Shown piece after piece: positions 1 through 8,870 of a DNA stretch of 64,000 bases. How positions within the stretch are numbered: position 1 is the first letter of the stretch; every line of letters starts with the position of its first letter. Made by a program: the position numbers and the translations under genes. Source of the stretch: CAZZKG01 sp964654825 (GTDB taxonomy: Bacteria > Gemmatimonadota > CAZMKB01); the NCBI GenBank assembly GCA_964654825.1, contig CAZZKG010000011.1:13919-77918 (forward strand), read 5' to 3'. The notes below the pieces were generated by a model that was given only the letters and a program-made list of their open reading frames with translations, ran no database searches and was not told where the DNA came from.

Positions 1-215
1 ACGACCACCGTACCACACGAAATGTCGTCAACGGATTCGATCACATCGATCCCGAGTTCCTCCTTCAGCCGATCGACCGTCTGGGGATTGTGAATCACCG
101 GTCCCATCGAATAGATCGGTCCCCTGGCCCTAGCGGCGGCTTCGGATATCATGGAAAGGGCCCGACGGACCCCCCAGCAAAAGCCTGCTGTTTTCACCAC
201 ACTTATGTTCACCAT
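1..215 (-). CDS. ispH: 4-hydroxy-3-methylbut-2-enyl diphosphate reductase, N-terminal part (IspH/LytB)
   Basis: The first 71 codons are present; the rest lies beyond the left edge. Residues near 10-16 read GFCWGVRRA, the IspH/LytB N-terminal motif with the first [4Fe-4S] cysteine, followed by GPVIHNPQ, whose histidine belongs to the diphosphate-binding site. IspH makes IPP and DMAPP in the last step of the MEP isoprenoid pathway, using reduced ferredoxin or flavodoxin. The ATG at 215 is 17 nt beyond the moaA stop, so it is probably the distal gene of the nrnA-moaB-moeA-thyX-moaA operon. The family is clear; full length cannot be checked. Confidence 0.88.
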   Translation of the reverse strand, partial: MVNISVVKTAGFCWGVRRALSMISEAAARARGPIYSMGPVIHNPQTVDRLKEELGIDVIESVDDISCGTVV

Positions 216-232
216 TTATCTTTGCACCTTGT

Positions 233-1192
233 TCATCCGCCGATCTGAGAGATGCTAAACGTGCTGCAACCCGGCTGCCCGTGAACGAGATGATGGCCGT
301 TCTTCTTCAACGAGGTGGCCGATCGGATCACGGTCGCCAGATCCTCGAGTGAAGTACCTTCTCTCAGAGGAGTCCTGAGGTCGAGTTCTGAATCGGAGAA
401 GAGGCAGCTCCTCAGCCCCCCCTGCGCGGTGAGTCTGAGGCGGTTGCACGATGAGCAGAACGGCCTGGAGAATGGAGAAATGAGGCCGATGGTGCCCCGT
501 GTACCGCTGATGCGGTAATACCGTGCAGGGCCCGGTCCTTTCCCATCAGTTTCTTCGAGAGGAAAGAACTCCTGGAGCGACGTCAGAATCTCCCGGGTCG
601 ATAGAAATCGTTCCTTCTGCAATCTGCTGTTACAGTGAAACGGCATCATCTCGATGAATCTCACCATCAGGTTTTCCCTGGCGGCGAAAAGAGCAAAATC
701 CCTCACTTCGTCATCGTTGAAACCCCGGATCGCCACGACGTTGATCTTGATCGGCTCCAGACCCTGTACCCTGGCGGCATCGATACCCTGTAACACCCGG
801 GCGAGGCCGTCCACTCCGGTCAGCCGGTGATACTTCTCCTGATCGAGAGTGTCCAGACTGACATTTACCCTCGACAGGCCCGCCGCGCTCATTTTTTCGG
901 CTAACTGAGAGAGAAGGAGCCCATTCGTCGTGAGCGTGAGCTCACGGATCCCCAAAACGGAAGAGAGCATTTCCACCAGGTGAGTTAGACCCTTTCTCAC
1001 CGTCGGTTCGCCTCCGGTGATCCTGATCCGTGTAATGCCTTCGGACACGGCAGCTTGAACAAAGCGGGAGATCTCCTCGAGAGTGAGCAATTCACCCCGG
1101 TCGACGACACCCTCCCCGATAGGGCTGCAGTAAAGGCATTTCAGGTTACACCTGTCGGTAATCGAAATTCTGAGATAGTCAACTGTATACAT
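233..1192 (-). CDS. moaA: GTP 3',8-cyclase MoaA (radical SAM)
   Basis: 319 residues, normal for MoaA. The radical-SAM motif CNLKCLYC is near residues 15-22 and the SAM-binding GGEP near 60. A second cluster site, CSSCNRLRLT plus a downstream cysteine (SCLF), lies in the last third, and the protein ends in Gly-Gly as MoaA should. It converts GTP to 3',8-cyclo-7,8-dihydro-GTP, the first step of molybdopterin synthesis. It sits with moaB and moeA; moaD and moaE are at 40.3-41 kb and no moaC is seen in the window. Confidence 0.95.
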   Translation of the reverse strand: MYTVDYLRISITDRCNLKCLYCSPIGEGVVDRGELLTLEEISRFVQAAVSEGITRIRITGGEPTVRKGLTHLVEMLSSVLGIRELTLTTNGLLLSQLAEKMSAAGLSRVNVSLDTLDQEKYHRLTGVDGLARVLQGIDAARVQGLEPIKINVVAIRGFNDDEVRDFALFAARENLMVRFIEMMPFHCNSRLQKERFLSTREILTSLQEFFPLEETDGKGPGPARYYRISGTRGTIGLISPFSRPFCSSCNRLRLTAQGGLRSCLFSDSELDLRTPLREGTSLEDLATVIRSATSLKKNGHHLVHGQPGCSTFSISQIGG

Positions 1193-1201
1193 CGCGGCTT
1201 C

Positions 1202-1825
1202 TCACCCCTGTCTAATATCGGCAACCATCCTCTCTTCGTCAACGTCGAAATCCGCAAAAACGCTCGGCGCTTCGACTTTCATCATTTTGAGCATCTCGAT
1301 GCAGATTTTCCGTATCTCCCACTGAGCACTTCTAGCGCACCGGAGCCGGAATATGTGCCTGAGTTCCCTGAAATTGGCACTCACAACGATCTCGCTCTCG
1401 ACTGCGTTCGGCAGGAGATACCGAGCATCCTCCCGCTTGATGCCGAGTTTCTGGAGTTCTGCATAGCTCTTTCTAGCCGACTCGACCGCCTCTTCGAAAA
1501 CCTCGTGGGTTTTCTCGTTTTGAGCGACAGCGGGAGGCTCGACGAACCTGAATTCCTTCTCATCCACGTACCGCTGAGATTGCTGGGAGAATGAACACAA
1601 CCGGTGACGTACGATCTGATGGGTGAATGCACGGGATCCGCCCCGAATCCTGAATGTTGCATATGCATGCTCGAGAACTGATTCGTGACCGCTTCCGATC
1701 AGCATCGCAATGAATTTGTTCTCGGTGCCCGGACCCATTCGGGGAAATGATTTATAGCAGGTACGCCCTGCTCTCTCGATAAGCTTTTCAGCATCGGGAG
1801 TAATCGCGAGAAGCGTGACTTCCAT
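1202..1825 (-). CDS. thyX: Flavin-dependent thymidylate synthase ThyX
   Basis: 207 residues. The ThyX signature RHRxxSxxxxSQRY appears as RHRLCSFSQQSQRY around residues 73-86. The enzyme methylates dUMP to dTMP with methylene-tetrahydrofolate and reduced FAD. It lies between moeA and moaA in the same operon, an unusual partner for molybdenum cofactor genes. A dCMP deaminase at 24.3 kb could supply its dUMP. No thyA is visible in the window. Confidence 0.94.
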   Translation of the reverse strand: MEVTLLAITPDAEKLIERAGRTCYKSFPRMGPGTENKFIAMLIGSGHESVLEHAYATFRIRGGSRAFTHQIVRHRLCSFSQQSQRYVDEKEFRFVEPPAVAQNEKTHEVFEEAVESARKSYAELQKLGIKREDARYLLPNAVESEIVVSANFRELRHIFRLRCARSAQWEIRKICIEMLKMMKVEAPSVFADFDVDEERMVADIRQG

Positions 1826-1856
1826 TCAGAACCTCCGTGGCAAACGAAATAGTGAC

Positions 1857-3071
1857 CTAGAACAGGAAGACATCTACTACCTCTCCCCTGTCGACAAGGT
1901 CTACGTTGGAGGGGATCTCTATGTAACCGTCTGCCTGCGACATGCTTGTGATCGCACCCGACTCCTTGAAGGCTGGAACGGCGATATCATCCCGTACTTT
2001 CACCGTAAAAAACTGATGCCTGCCGATGGTCGAAACGATCCGTTGGCCAACAGGCATCCTGACGGAGCGCCTCTCGATGTCGGGGAGGTGCGCCATCTTT
2101 CTAACAACGGGTACGAGTAACATGTAACCGTTTGACAGACATGAAGTAGGGTAACCTGGCATGCCGAAGATCACCGTCGATCCGACTCGAGCGAACAGTG
2201 TCGGCTTCCCGGGTTTGACGGCGATACCGTGAAAGAGGAGATCTCCTTTCGCTTCGATGGCATCGATCAGGACATCACGTTCTCCCACGGAACTCCCGCC
2301 GGTGAAGATGATCATGTGGGACCCGATCTCATCGAGGTATTCCGCCACCGCCTCGAGCTCATCCCTGCACGGTCCCTTCAGTGTGACGAAGGCGCCGTTT
2401 GCCGTGAGAAGGGCGGCAGTGGTGAACGAGTTGATATCGTATACCTGCCCACAACCCAGCTTCCGGGGAGGTTTCACTACCTCATCACCGGTGGAGACAA
2501 CAGTGACACGCGGTTTCTCGAATACTTCGACCCTGTCCAGCCCCGCAGCCGCCAGGCTACCGATGTTAGCGGGTGTGAGAACAGTCCCGGTATCGAGTAT
2601 CTGCGTGCCTTCCCTGATGTCCGTACCGGCTTTCGTCATGTTCTCACCCGGATACACGGGTTTTGTAATTATAACCAGGTCTGATCCGGCGTCGGACTCG
2701 AGTTCGGTGTATTCCACCATGATGACAGCATCTGCCCCTTCCGGCATCACCGCCCCCGTCGCAATCTGCAGACACGCGGCGGGGGTAACCACGCCCTCAG
2801 GCACTTCGCCCGCGTGGACTTTCCCCAGTACGGTGAGTCTCACCGGAACCTGTTTCGACGCACCGAATGTGTCCTGGGCCCTGACGGCATACCCATCCAT
2901 CGCGGCGCGATCGAAAGGCGGAATGTCAATGGTCGAACGGACACTCTGACTTATCACCCTGTCCGCAGCTTCGATCAGTGAAACAGTTTCGGTCTCGCTG
3001 ACCGGAACTATGTTCCCATCGATCACAGCTCTCGCCTCATCGATCGATATCAGGGATTTAATGGGTCTCAT
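1857..3071 (-). CDS. moeA: Molybdopterin molybdenumtransferase MoeA
   Basis: 404 residues, the usual MoeA length. The N-terminal part carries the FDRAAMDGYAVRA motif (MoeA linker/domain I). The central MoCF_biosynth domain has GDE and FTGGSSVGERD signatures, followed by GKPTLFA and FGMPGYPTS. MoeA inserts molybdate into adenylylated molybdopterin. Its ATG overlaps the moaB stop (ATGA), indicating translational coupling. A C-terminal beta-barrel (MoeA domain IV) follows residue ~330. Confidence 0.94.
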   Translation of the reverse strand: MRPIKSLISIDEARAVIDGNIVPVSETETVSLIEAADRVISQSVRSTIDIPPFDRAAMDGYAVRAQDTFGASKQVPVRLTVLGKVHAGEVPEGVVTPAACLQIATGAVMPEGADAVIMVEYTELESDAGSDLVIITKPVYPGENMTKAGTDIREGTQILDTGTVLTPANIGSLAAAGLDRVEVFEKPRVTVVSTGDEVVKPPRKLGCGQVYDINSFTTAALLTANGAFVTLKGPCRDELEAVAEYLDEIGSHMIIFTGGSSVGERDVLIDAIEAKGDLLFHGIAVKPGKPTLFARVGSTVIFGMPGYPTSCLSNGYMLLVPVVRKMAHLPDIERRSVRMPVGQRIVSTIGRHQFFTVKVRDDIAVPAFKESGAITSMSQADGYIEIPSNVDLVDRGEVVDVFLF

Positions 3072-3571
3072 CTTCCCACCTCGTACACCAGATGCGTGAG
3101 CTCCGGGAGGATCAATTTTTTCATCGCCAATTCGGCCGCCTCCGGCGAGCCCGGCAGAAGAAACGTAATCATCTTCCCGATGACTCCGGCACTCGCCCGT
3201 GAGAGCATCGCCGGCGAACCGATATCTTCGTAGCTCAAGATTCTGAAAAGCTCACCGAATCCATCGATCTCCCGTTCGATCAGCGGATCGGCGGCTTCCC
3301 GTGTACGGTCCCGGCTCGACACGCCCGTGCCGCCGTTGACGATAGCAACCTGAGCCACCCCGGATTTCTGGAGGGATTCCAGCTGTGAACGTATCCTCTC
3401 CTCATCATCCTTCACGAGGGAATACGACATCACCTCGTGTCCATGTTCCTCGAGAAGGCCGATTATCAGTTTCCCGCTTTCATCGGTGTCTGTAGTACGG
3501 CTGTCGCTCACCGTGATAACCGCACATGTCACATGTTTCGGAGCTTTCTCTTTGTGTTCGCGATGTCCCAT
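3068..3571 (-). CDS. moaB: Molybdenum cofactor biosynthesis protein MoaB/Mog-type
   Basis: About 167 residues with the MoCF_biosynth fold: VSDSR near residue 22, NGGTG near 80, and LPGSPEA near the C terminus. MoaB/Mog proteins bind and adenylylate molybdopterin before MoeA acts. An ATG at 3616 is in frame, but 3571 is preferred. GGGGAG lies 10 nt upstream, overlapping the stop of the DHH gene, and the family N terminus starts about there. Assignment between MoaB and Mog is not certain. Confidence 0.88.
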   Translation of the reverse strand: MGHREHKEKAPKHVTCAVITVSDSRTTDTDESGKLIIGLLEEHGHEVMSYSLVKDDEERIRSQLESLQKSGVAQVAIVNGGTGVSSRDRTREAADPLIEREIDGFGELFRILSYEDIGSPAMLSRASAGVIGKMITFLLPGSPEAAELAMKKLILPELTHLVYEVGR

Positions 3572-3578
3572 GTCCGGA

Positions 3579-4598
3579 TTACTCCCCGGGATTCGATTGG
3601 GTTCGTCCCCCGTCATGTGGAGATGGTCCGAGTTCGACGATCAACTGTTCGACGACTCTCTCGGCGGACTCATCAAGGTTGCCTTCGAGAACCATACCGG
3701 CGGCATGTTGATGACCGCCTCCACCATACTGCGATGCGAACCTGTTCACGTCGAAGTCTCCCTTGGACCGGAAACTCACCTTGGTACCACCCTGTTCCCT
3801 CTCAAGAAAGAGCATGCAGACCTCTGTACCACCAATCGTCCGGAGATAATCGATCATACCCTCCAGTTCCTCCGGAACCGAGCCGGTGTCATCGAACACG
3901 CTCCTCCTCACCTTGATCCAGGCCACCTTCCCCTCACCCGTGATCTCGAGCGTGTCGAGTATCCTGGAGAAGAGTCGCACCTGTCCGACCGAGTTGTTCT
4001 CGTAAATCTGCTCATAGACCTTCCTCGGGTTGACTCCGGCGCTGACGAGGTGGGAGGCAATCAGGTGTGTCCTGTCGTTCGTGTTCGAGAATCTGAATGT
4101 CCCCGTGTCGGTCATGACAGACACGTAGAGAGGCAAAGCGAGAGCTTCGTCCAGCCAGCCGCGGATCGACATGATGAGATTATATATGAGCTCTCCTGTT
4201 GCACAGGTTCCGGTATCGATGACATTTACATCTGCGAACCGGTCGTTGCTCTGATGGTGATCGATACACACCTTCTTCGCCCGGGCGTCGAGGACTCTGT
4301 CACCAAGCGGCCCCAGTCTCTCCGATGTACTGATATCGAGAATAAAAATGACATCACAGTCGAACGCATCGTCCCGGGGATTATCGGTGTCGAATACCTC
4401 GATGATGCCCTCTTCATCCAGAAATCGGTAGTGCCGGGGTGTATGATTGACATTCATGATTCGGACGGATTTTCCGAGTGATCGGATAAACCTGTAAAGA
4501 GCGATTTCAGATCCTATACCGTCCCCGTCGGGGTTGATGTGCGTCGTGATTAGAAAACTGGTTCCCCTCTTGAGTTGTGTCTTAACTTCACTCCACAT
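3579..4598 (-). CDS. nrnA: DHH/DHHA1 phosphoesterase, NrnA-like (nanoRNase/pAp phosphatase)
   Basis: 339 residues. The N-terminal DHH domain shows HINPDGDGIGSE (metal ligands, residues ~20-31), DIS and the eponymous VCIDHHQS (~110-117). The C-terminal DHHA1 domain ends with GGGGHQHAAG, the nucleotide-binding loop. NrnA-type enzymes degrade 2-5 nt RNAs and dephosphorylate pAp in the cytosol. It is the first gene of the minus operon and follows the promoter at 4653-4681. The exact substrate is inferred from family. Confidence 0.88.
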   Translation of the reverse strand: MWSEVKTQLKRGTSFLITTHINPDGDGIGSEIALYRFIRSLGKSVRIMNVNHTPRHYRFLDEEGIIEVFDTDNPRDDAFDCDVIFILDISTSERLGPLGDRVLDARAKKVCIDHHQSNDRFADVNVIDTGTCATGELIYNLIMSIRGWLDEALALPLYVSVMTDTGTFRFSNTNDRTHLIASHLVSAGVNPRKVYEQIYENNSVGQVRLFSRILDTLEITGEGKVAWIKVRRSVFDDTGSVPEELEGMIDYLRTIGGTEVCMLFLEREQGGTKVSFRSKGDFDVNRFASQYGGGGHQHAAGMVLEGNLDESAERVVEQLIVELGPSPHDGGRTQSNPGE

Positions 4599-4652
4599 GT
4601 GTCCCTCCGGCAGCGGAAAAAACTGGTTTTGATGAAGAGAGTGTAACTTTAC

Positions 4653-4681
4653 AAGTTAAAAAGATCATAACACTCAGTCAA
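4653..4681 (-). promoter_or_regulatory. Candidate sigma70 promoter of the nrnA-moaB-moeA-thyX-moaA-ispH operon
   Basis: On the minus strand, TTGACT (4676-4681), a 17-nt spacer, then TAACTT (4653-4658). The same -10 hexamer and spacing occur before nuoA. Start codon about 55 nt downstream. The -10 is weak by consensus, so support is moderate. Confidence 0.45.
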
Positions 4682-4700
4682 GATTCCTTCACTTCATTTG

Positions 4701-4729
4701 TTGACATAAAGACAATCCTGTGGTATCAT
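4701..4729 (+). promoter_or_regulatory. Sigma70-type promoter for the secreted M28 peptidase
   Basis: TTGACA (4701-4706), 17-nt spacer, TATCAT (4724-4729). It is divergent from, and adjacent to, the promoter at 4653-4681. An in-frame ATG at 4728 falls inside the -10 box and cannot be the start, which supports initiation at 4815. Confidence 0.7.
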
Positions 4730-4814
4730 GAAACATAAACGCACCGGAACCCGGAGTTCCCGATCCGGGTGGCCGAACCTTCTATCTCACAAACATGAAC
4801 AGGAAGGAGATACA

Positions 4815-6560
4815 ATGAACATCAACTCGAAAGTGCTAGTACTGGTCGTCTGCACTATCCTGGTGTGCGTCTCTCTGTCCCGGGCGGAGGAGCTGTGCGT
4901 TATCAGTAATAAATCGATCGATGCTAGAGCACTCACCTCACTCGAAGGGATCGATGTCTACGCATACCTCGAAAACGGCTTTCTGGTGGGAACGGACATG
5001 GAGGGCAGAGATCTCCTCCTGCAAATGGGACTCCTCGCCGGGAGTCTCGGGGAGAGGGATCACGGCAGCAGGTATTTCCTCTTCCAGATTCTGAGTGAAG
5101 ATATCGGAAAACTTTCGTCCGACATAGAGGTGATCCGTTTCGAGGGAACAGAAGCGATCGCCCGCATCGATAAAGGTACGGAGCTCGACCGCATATCTCT
5201 CGGAGTCATGCGGCTTCTGACTTACATCTCGTTCACTCCGATACCAGCGGTGGAACGCATGCCCGTGAGCCCTCCTCACAGGCTGCTACCAGACCCGCAG
5301 ATCGAAATAATCGTGAGCCAGGTAAGTGAAACCACCTACACCGCATTCATCCAGAGTCTCCAGGACTTCGTGACGAGGTACGTGTACACCGACTCCTGCC
5401 GTGCAGCCGAGCAGTGGGCGGCGGACACTTTCTCCGGCCTGGGTCTCGAGAGCGAGCTCTGGCCATACAGTTACGATGGAAATACCTGGTACAATGCTAT
5501 CGGAAGAAAGATCGGGACGGTTTATCCCGATTCCATCTATATGATCATCGGACACATCGACGACATTTCAGAAAATCCCTACTATGACGCACCCGGGGCC
5601 GAGGACAACGGTTCCGGATCCGCCTGCGTACTGGAAACAGCCCGAGTGTTGAGCCAGTTCGATTTCGACTGCACGATCGAATTCGTGCTCGTCTCCGGTG
5701 AGGAGCTCGGATTGATCGGGTCGGAAGCGTACGCCGAATACTGCGCCAATACAGGCCGAAATATCGCCGGAGTGTTCAACTTCGACATGATATCCTACGC
5801 AGGCTCCTGGGGCTGGGATACGAATATATACGCCGATCAGAACTTTCAGGCCGAAGCGGACCTCGCCGATCTTCTCGCCCAGCTCACCGATGAATACTCG
5901 AGCGCTTATTCAGTCCGCGTGGATACGGATGGTCCCACATACGGCAGTGACCACTACTACTTTTCGCTGTACGGATTCCCCGCACCTTTTTCCATTGATG
6001 CCCAGCTGTGGGGTGCACCGGACTGGTATCCGTGGTATCACACCACCGGTGATGTGATCACTCACCTGGATCTCGATTTTGGCACCGAGGTCGTAAAGGG
6101 GAGTGTTGCGGCCCTGGCGACCGTGGCCAATCCATCGGTGCCACCTCTCTCGACGGGGCTCATCCCGGATGAAGATCCAACGATCGTACCCCAGGGCGGG
6201 ACATTCGGGATGACTGCGAGCGTCACCAACAACGGCTCCGAAGCCACAACAACGGACGTCTGGCTCGGCGCCTACCGGAGCACACATTTCTTCCTCCAGA
6301 GACTGTACGAGGATGTCCCGATGGCAGTAGGACAGACGAGGCAGGCCCATTTCCTTCAGGCTGTGCCCGGATTCACACCGCCTGGTGATTACTCGTATGT
6401 GGAATTCTGCGGTGACTACACTACCTGGACGGTAGTGGACTCATCCTTCTTCACTGTCACCGTCACCGGTGCGGCCTCAGCCGCCGGTGGACTCCAGAAA
6501 GAAGGTGCCCGGGGAGTTCCATTTACGATTCTCGAGGGATCGGAGGGTTTCCTCGAATAG
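4815..6560 (+). CDS. Secreted M28 family zinc aminopeptidase
   Basis: 581 residues. Start chosen at 4815: AGGAAGGAG lies 5 nt upstream and a signal peptide (~24 residues, ending SLSRA) follows directly. The in-frame ATG at 4728 is in the promoter. The M28 ligands are in order: GHIDD (~residue 246), PGAEDNGSG, SGEELGLIGS, FNFDM and SDH. After residue ~440 comes a beta-rich CARDB/Ig-like region (VTNNGSEATTTDVWLGAY). No C-terminal sorting domain is visible, unlike the second M28 enzyme at 41.3 kb. Likely a periplasmic or extracellular aminopeptidase; substrate unknown. Confidence 0.88.
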   Translation: MNINSKVLVLVVCTILVCVSLSRAEELCVISNKSIDARALTSLEGIDVYAYLENGFLVGTDMEGRDLLLQMGLLAGSLGERDHGSRYFLFQILSEDIGKLSSDIEVIRFEGTEAIARIDKGTELDRISLGVMRLLTYISFTPIPAVERMPVSPPHRLLPDPQIEIIVSQVSETTYTAFIQSLQDFVTRYVYTDSCRAAEQWAADTFSGLGLESELWPYSYDGNTWYNAIGRKIGTVYPDSIYMIIGHIDDISENPYYDAPGAEDNGSGSACVLETARVLSQFDFDCTIEFVLVSGEELGLIGSEAYAEYCANTGRNIAGVFNFDMISYAGSWGWDTNIYADQNFQAEADLADLLAQLTDEYSSAYSVRVDTDGPTYGSDHYYFSLYGFPAPFSIDAQLWGAPDWYPWYHTTGDVITHLDLDFGTEVVKGSVAALATVANPSVPPLSTGLIPDEDPTIVPQGGTFGMTASVTNNGSEATTTDVWLGAYRSTHFFLQRLYEDVPMAVGQTRQAHFLQAVPGFTPPGDYSYVEFCGDYTTWTVVDSSFFTVTVTGAASAAGGLQKEGARGVPFTILEGSEGFLE

Positions 6561-6749
6561 GATTTGAGCTGCTTCTCATGATACATTGAGCACTGTGGCT
6601 TTCGACGTAACCCCGGCGGGATTCGAACAAGACCGACTCTGAAGCCACGGAATGCTTTATTTTAATTACGTGATCCTGTATATTTAACTCGCTTTTCTGC
6701 TCTCTACCTATAACACGATCAGATCGGTTCATGGAAAAAGGGGTAATCT

Positions 6750-7943
6750 GTGGAAAATTTGATCTATCTCGACAATGCGGCCACTTCCTGGCCGAAACCG
6801 GACACCGTTTATAAATTCATGGACGAATTCTACCGCAACTGCGGTGTCAATCCGGGGCGCAGCGGTTTCGATCAGGCGATCGAAGCAGGCAATCTCCTCC
6901 AGGATTTGAGGGTTCGCCTGACGAGTTTTTTCGGTGGTGATGAAGCGACGCCCGAGAGGCTCTGCTTCGGTTACAACGCCACCGACGCCCTCAACCTGAT
7001 CATCCATGGCACATTATCGGCAGGTGATCACGTTGTAACCACAAACCTCGAACACAATTCGGTGATCAGACCCGTCAATCAGCTGGTACGTGATGCCGGC
7101 GTCGAGGCGACCTACGTTCGCTTCAACAGCAAAGGATTCGTCGACCCGGACGAGGTAGAGAAAGCAATCAGAAAAAATACCAAACTCGTGATCGTCAATC
7201 ACGGGTCCAATGTCCTCGGGACCGTGCAACCAGTGAAGAAAATCGGAGCTGTCTGCAAAGAGCGGGGCGTGCTGTTCGCCATCGACGCTTCACAGACTGC
7301 CGGAGTCATACCCATCAACATGAGGGAGATGGACATCGACCTGCTTGCCTTCACCGGTCACAAGTCACTGCAGGGATCGACGGGGATCGGCGGACTGTGC
7401 GTCCGTAAAGACGTCGAAATCCGCCACACGAGGGGCGGAGGCACTGGTGTCCGCTCCGCTTACCCATACCATCTGGATGAGTACCCCTACCGGATGGAAT
7501 ATGGCACCCCGAACATGGTCGGCGTCGCCTCACTCTGGGCGGCCCAGGACTGGCTGAAGGAGCAGGGAGGTATCAAAACGATTCACTCCCGCGAGATGAA
7601 TCTTGCCCAAAAACTCGTCGATGGATTCGGGAAAATCGAGGGCGTCACCATGTACTGCTGTGACAGTCTGGAAAACCACATCTCGACCATCACCGTCAAC
7701 GTCGACGGCCTCGAAGCCGGTGACGTCGGGATCATGCTCGATGTCGATTTCGACATCGCCACCCGGACTGGGCTCCACTGCGCCCCGCTGGTTCATGAGC
7801 AGCTCGGTCTGGTCGGCATTCACGGCGGTGTCCGATTCTCGATCGGCGCTTTCAACACGGAGAAACACATCGACGCCACGATCGAAGCCATGGCCGACAT
7901 TACTGAACGGGCGAAAGTAATCGGTAAGAAGGTCACGACTTAG
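6750..7943 (+). CDS. Class V aminotransferase, cysteine desulfurase-like (TIGR01977-type)
   Basis: 397 residues with a GTG start; AAAAGGGG lies about 8 nt upstream. The N terminus YLDNAATSWPKP, the PLP lysine in FTGHKSLQG (~residue 203) and the persulfide-type cysteine in TGLHCAP (~residue 345) place it among cysteine desulfurases. The pattern matches the EF2568-like branch rather than IscS/SufS. It is separate from the canonical NifS at 36.1-37.3 kb. The next genes encode a CxxC peptide and an IscU-like protein, suggesting a dedicated sulfur-mobilising module. Desulfurase activity is inferred. Confidence 0.87.
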   Translation: MENLIYLDNAATSWPKPDTVYKFMDEFYRNCGVNPGRSGFDQAIEAGNLLQDLRVRLTSFFGGDEATPERLCFGYNATDALNLIIHGTLSAGDHVVTTNLEHNSVIRPVNQLVRDAGVEATYVRFNSKGFVDPDEVEKAIRKNTKLVIVNHGSNVLGTVQPVKKIGAVCKERGVLFAIDASQTAGVIPINMREMDIDLLAFTGHKSLQGSTGIGGLCVRKDVEIRHTRGGGTGVRSAYPYHLDEYPYRMEYGTPNMVGVASLWAAQDWLKEQGGIKTIHSREMNLAQKLVDGFGKIEGVTMYCCDSLENHISTITVNVDGLEAGDVGIMLDVDFDIATRTGLHCAPLVHEQLGLVGIHGGVRFSIGAFNTEKHIDATIEAMADITERAKVIGKKVTT

Positions 7944-8157
7944 TGGTCCCTGAGTATCTCCGTCTTTCATCAGAATTCCCGCCCGATCGGTGAGGAAACA
8001 CACGCTTCAATCTCTTCGAACTTGAAGACTCGCCGGATATGCCGCCCTCATCTGTCCCATCCCAGGAAATTATAACAGGGTCTTGAATCGCAAACGGATC
8101 GTGACTAAATGAATGAGGTCGACATATAAATTGTTCACCTGGTTGAGGAGGTCCGAT

Positions 8158-8379
8158 ATGCTGGATCAGAAAAAGATTTTCGAGGCTGACATGAGTGTCG
8201 GTGATGCAATCAGGCTGCATCCACAGGCATATGAAATCCTGACTTCATTTCACCTCGGAGGCTGCGCTCACTGTGCCATCAATGAGGACGAGACCCTGAA
8301 AGACATTACTGCGGGCTACGGAGTGAAAACCGACGCACTCCTCGAGGCATTAAACGGCTTACTCGATCAGAAGAAGTAG
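8158..8379 (+). CDS. DUF1858 small redox-disulfide protein
   Basis: 73 residues starting at the ATG at 8158, which has GAGGAGG 6 nt upstream; a longer in-frame start at 8113 lacks this. The sequence fits DUF1858/the 'hybrid cluster-associated redox disulfide' family: DMSVGDAIRLHP, then GGCAHCAI with a CxxC pair near residues 38-41. Members are often found beside Fe-S or sulfur enzymes. Position between a desulfurase-like and an IscU-like gene suggests handling of persulfide or redox state; the function is not established. Confidence 0.85.
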   Translation: MLDQKKIFEADMSVGDAIRLHPQAYEILTSFHLGGCAHCAINEDETLKDITAGYGVKTDALLEALNGLLDQKK

Positions 8380-8419
8380 ATCCTTACATCTTCAACTATT
8401 TTTTTGCGAAAGGCCCCTT

Positions 8420-8791
8420 ATGGACTTCGAAAAATTCCAGGCCATCAACAACGAAAAACGAAACATAGGCACAATGACAGCCCCCTCGGTGATGAGTACC
8501 TACAAGAATGAAGCGTGCGGGGACGATTTCATCGTCTACCTGCGCATCGAGGACAGAGTGATCACCAACGCATCCTTTGTCTCTACCGGATGCGGTTTCG
8601 GTATCGCCGCTCTCTCCATCGCGACAGAGTGGGTGAAAGGAAAATCACTGGACGAAGCCGAAGGGATCACCGAAAATGACGTGGACGCCGGTCTCGGAGG
8701 CTTCCCGGAGAGACGAATAAACTATCCACGCACCGCAGTCGTGATCATCAAGGAAGCGATCAACAAATACCGGGATTCAGTGGGAATCTGA
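8420..8791 (+). CDS. IscU/NifU-N-like protein lacking the third ligand cysteine
   Basis: 123 residues of the IscU/NifU N-terminal fold. The first two conserved cysteines are present in EACGDDF (~residue 34) and STGCGFGIAA (~residue 60). The third, normally in an HCS motif, is replaced by tyrosine in RRINYPRTAV (~residue 100). The canonical IscU at 35.7-36.1 kb keeps all three. It may be a degenerate scaffold, a sulfur acceptor or a regulator. Spacing to the DUF1858 gene is about 40 nt, so co-transcription is likely. Confidence 0.85.
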   Translation: MDFEKFQAINNEKRNIGTMTAPSVMSTYKNEACGDDFIVYLRIEDRVITNASFVSTGCGFGIAALSIATEWVKGKSLDEAEGITENDVDAGLGGFPERRINYPRTAVVIIKEAINKYRDSVGI

Positions 8792-8870
8792 GACGAAGCC
8801 CACTCTGAGATCTTCTCTCCCCGCCTTCGGCGGCAACGACTTCCACCATCCGAGCGAATAGTCCGGAAAT

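Noticed and set aside
6600..6650. GTTCGAATCCCGCCGGGG-like stretch on the minus strand, resembling a tRNA T-arm
   Set aside because: The T-stem does not pair (TCTTG against CCCGCC) and no anticodon or D-arm fits around it; probably chance or an old remnant.
8821..8833. CCGCC-TTC-GGCGG hairpin after the IscU-like gene
   Set aside because: Only 5 bp and no T-run; too weak to call a terminator.
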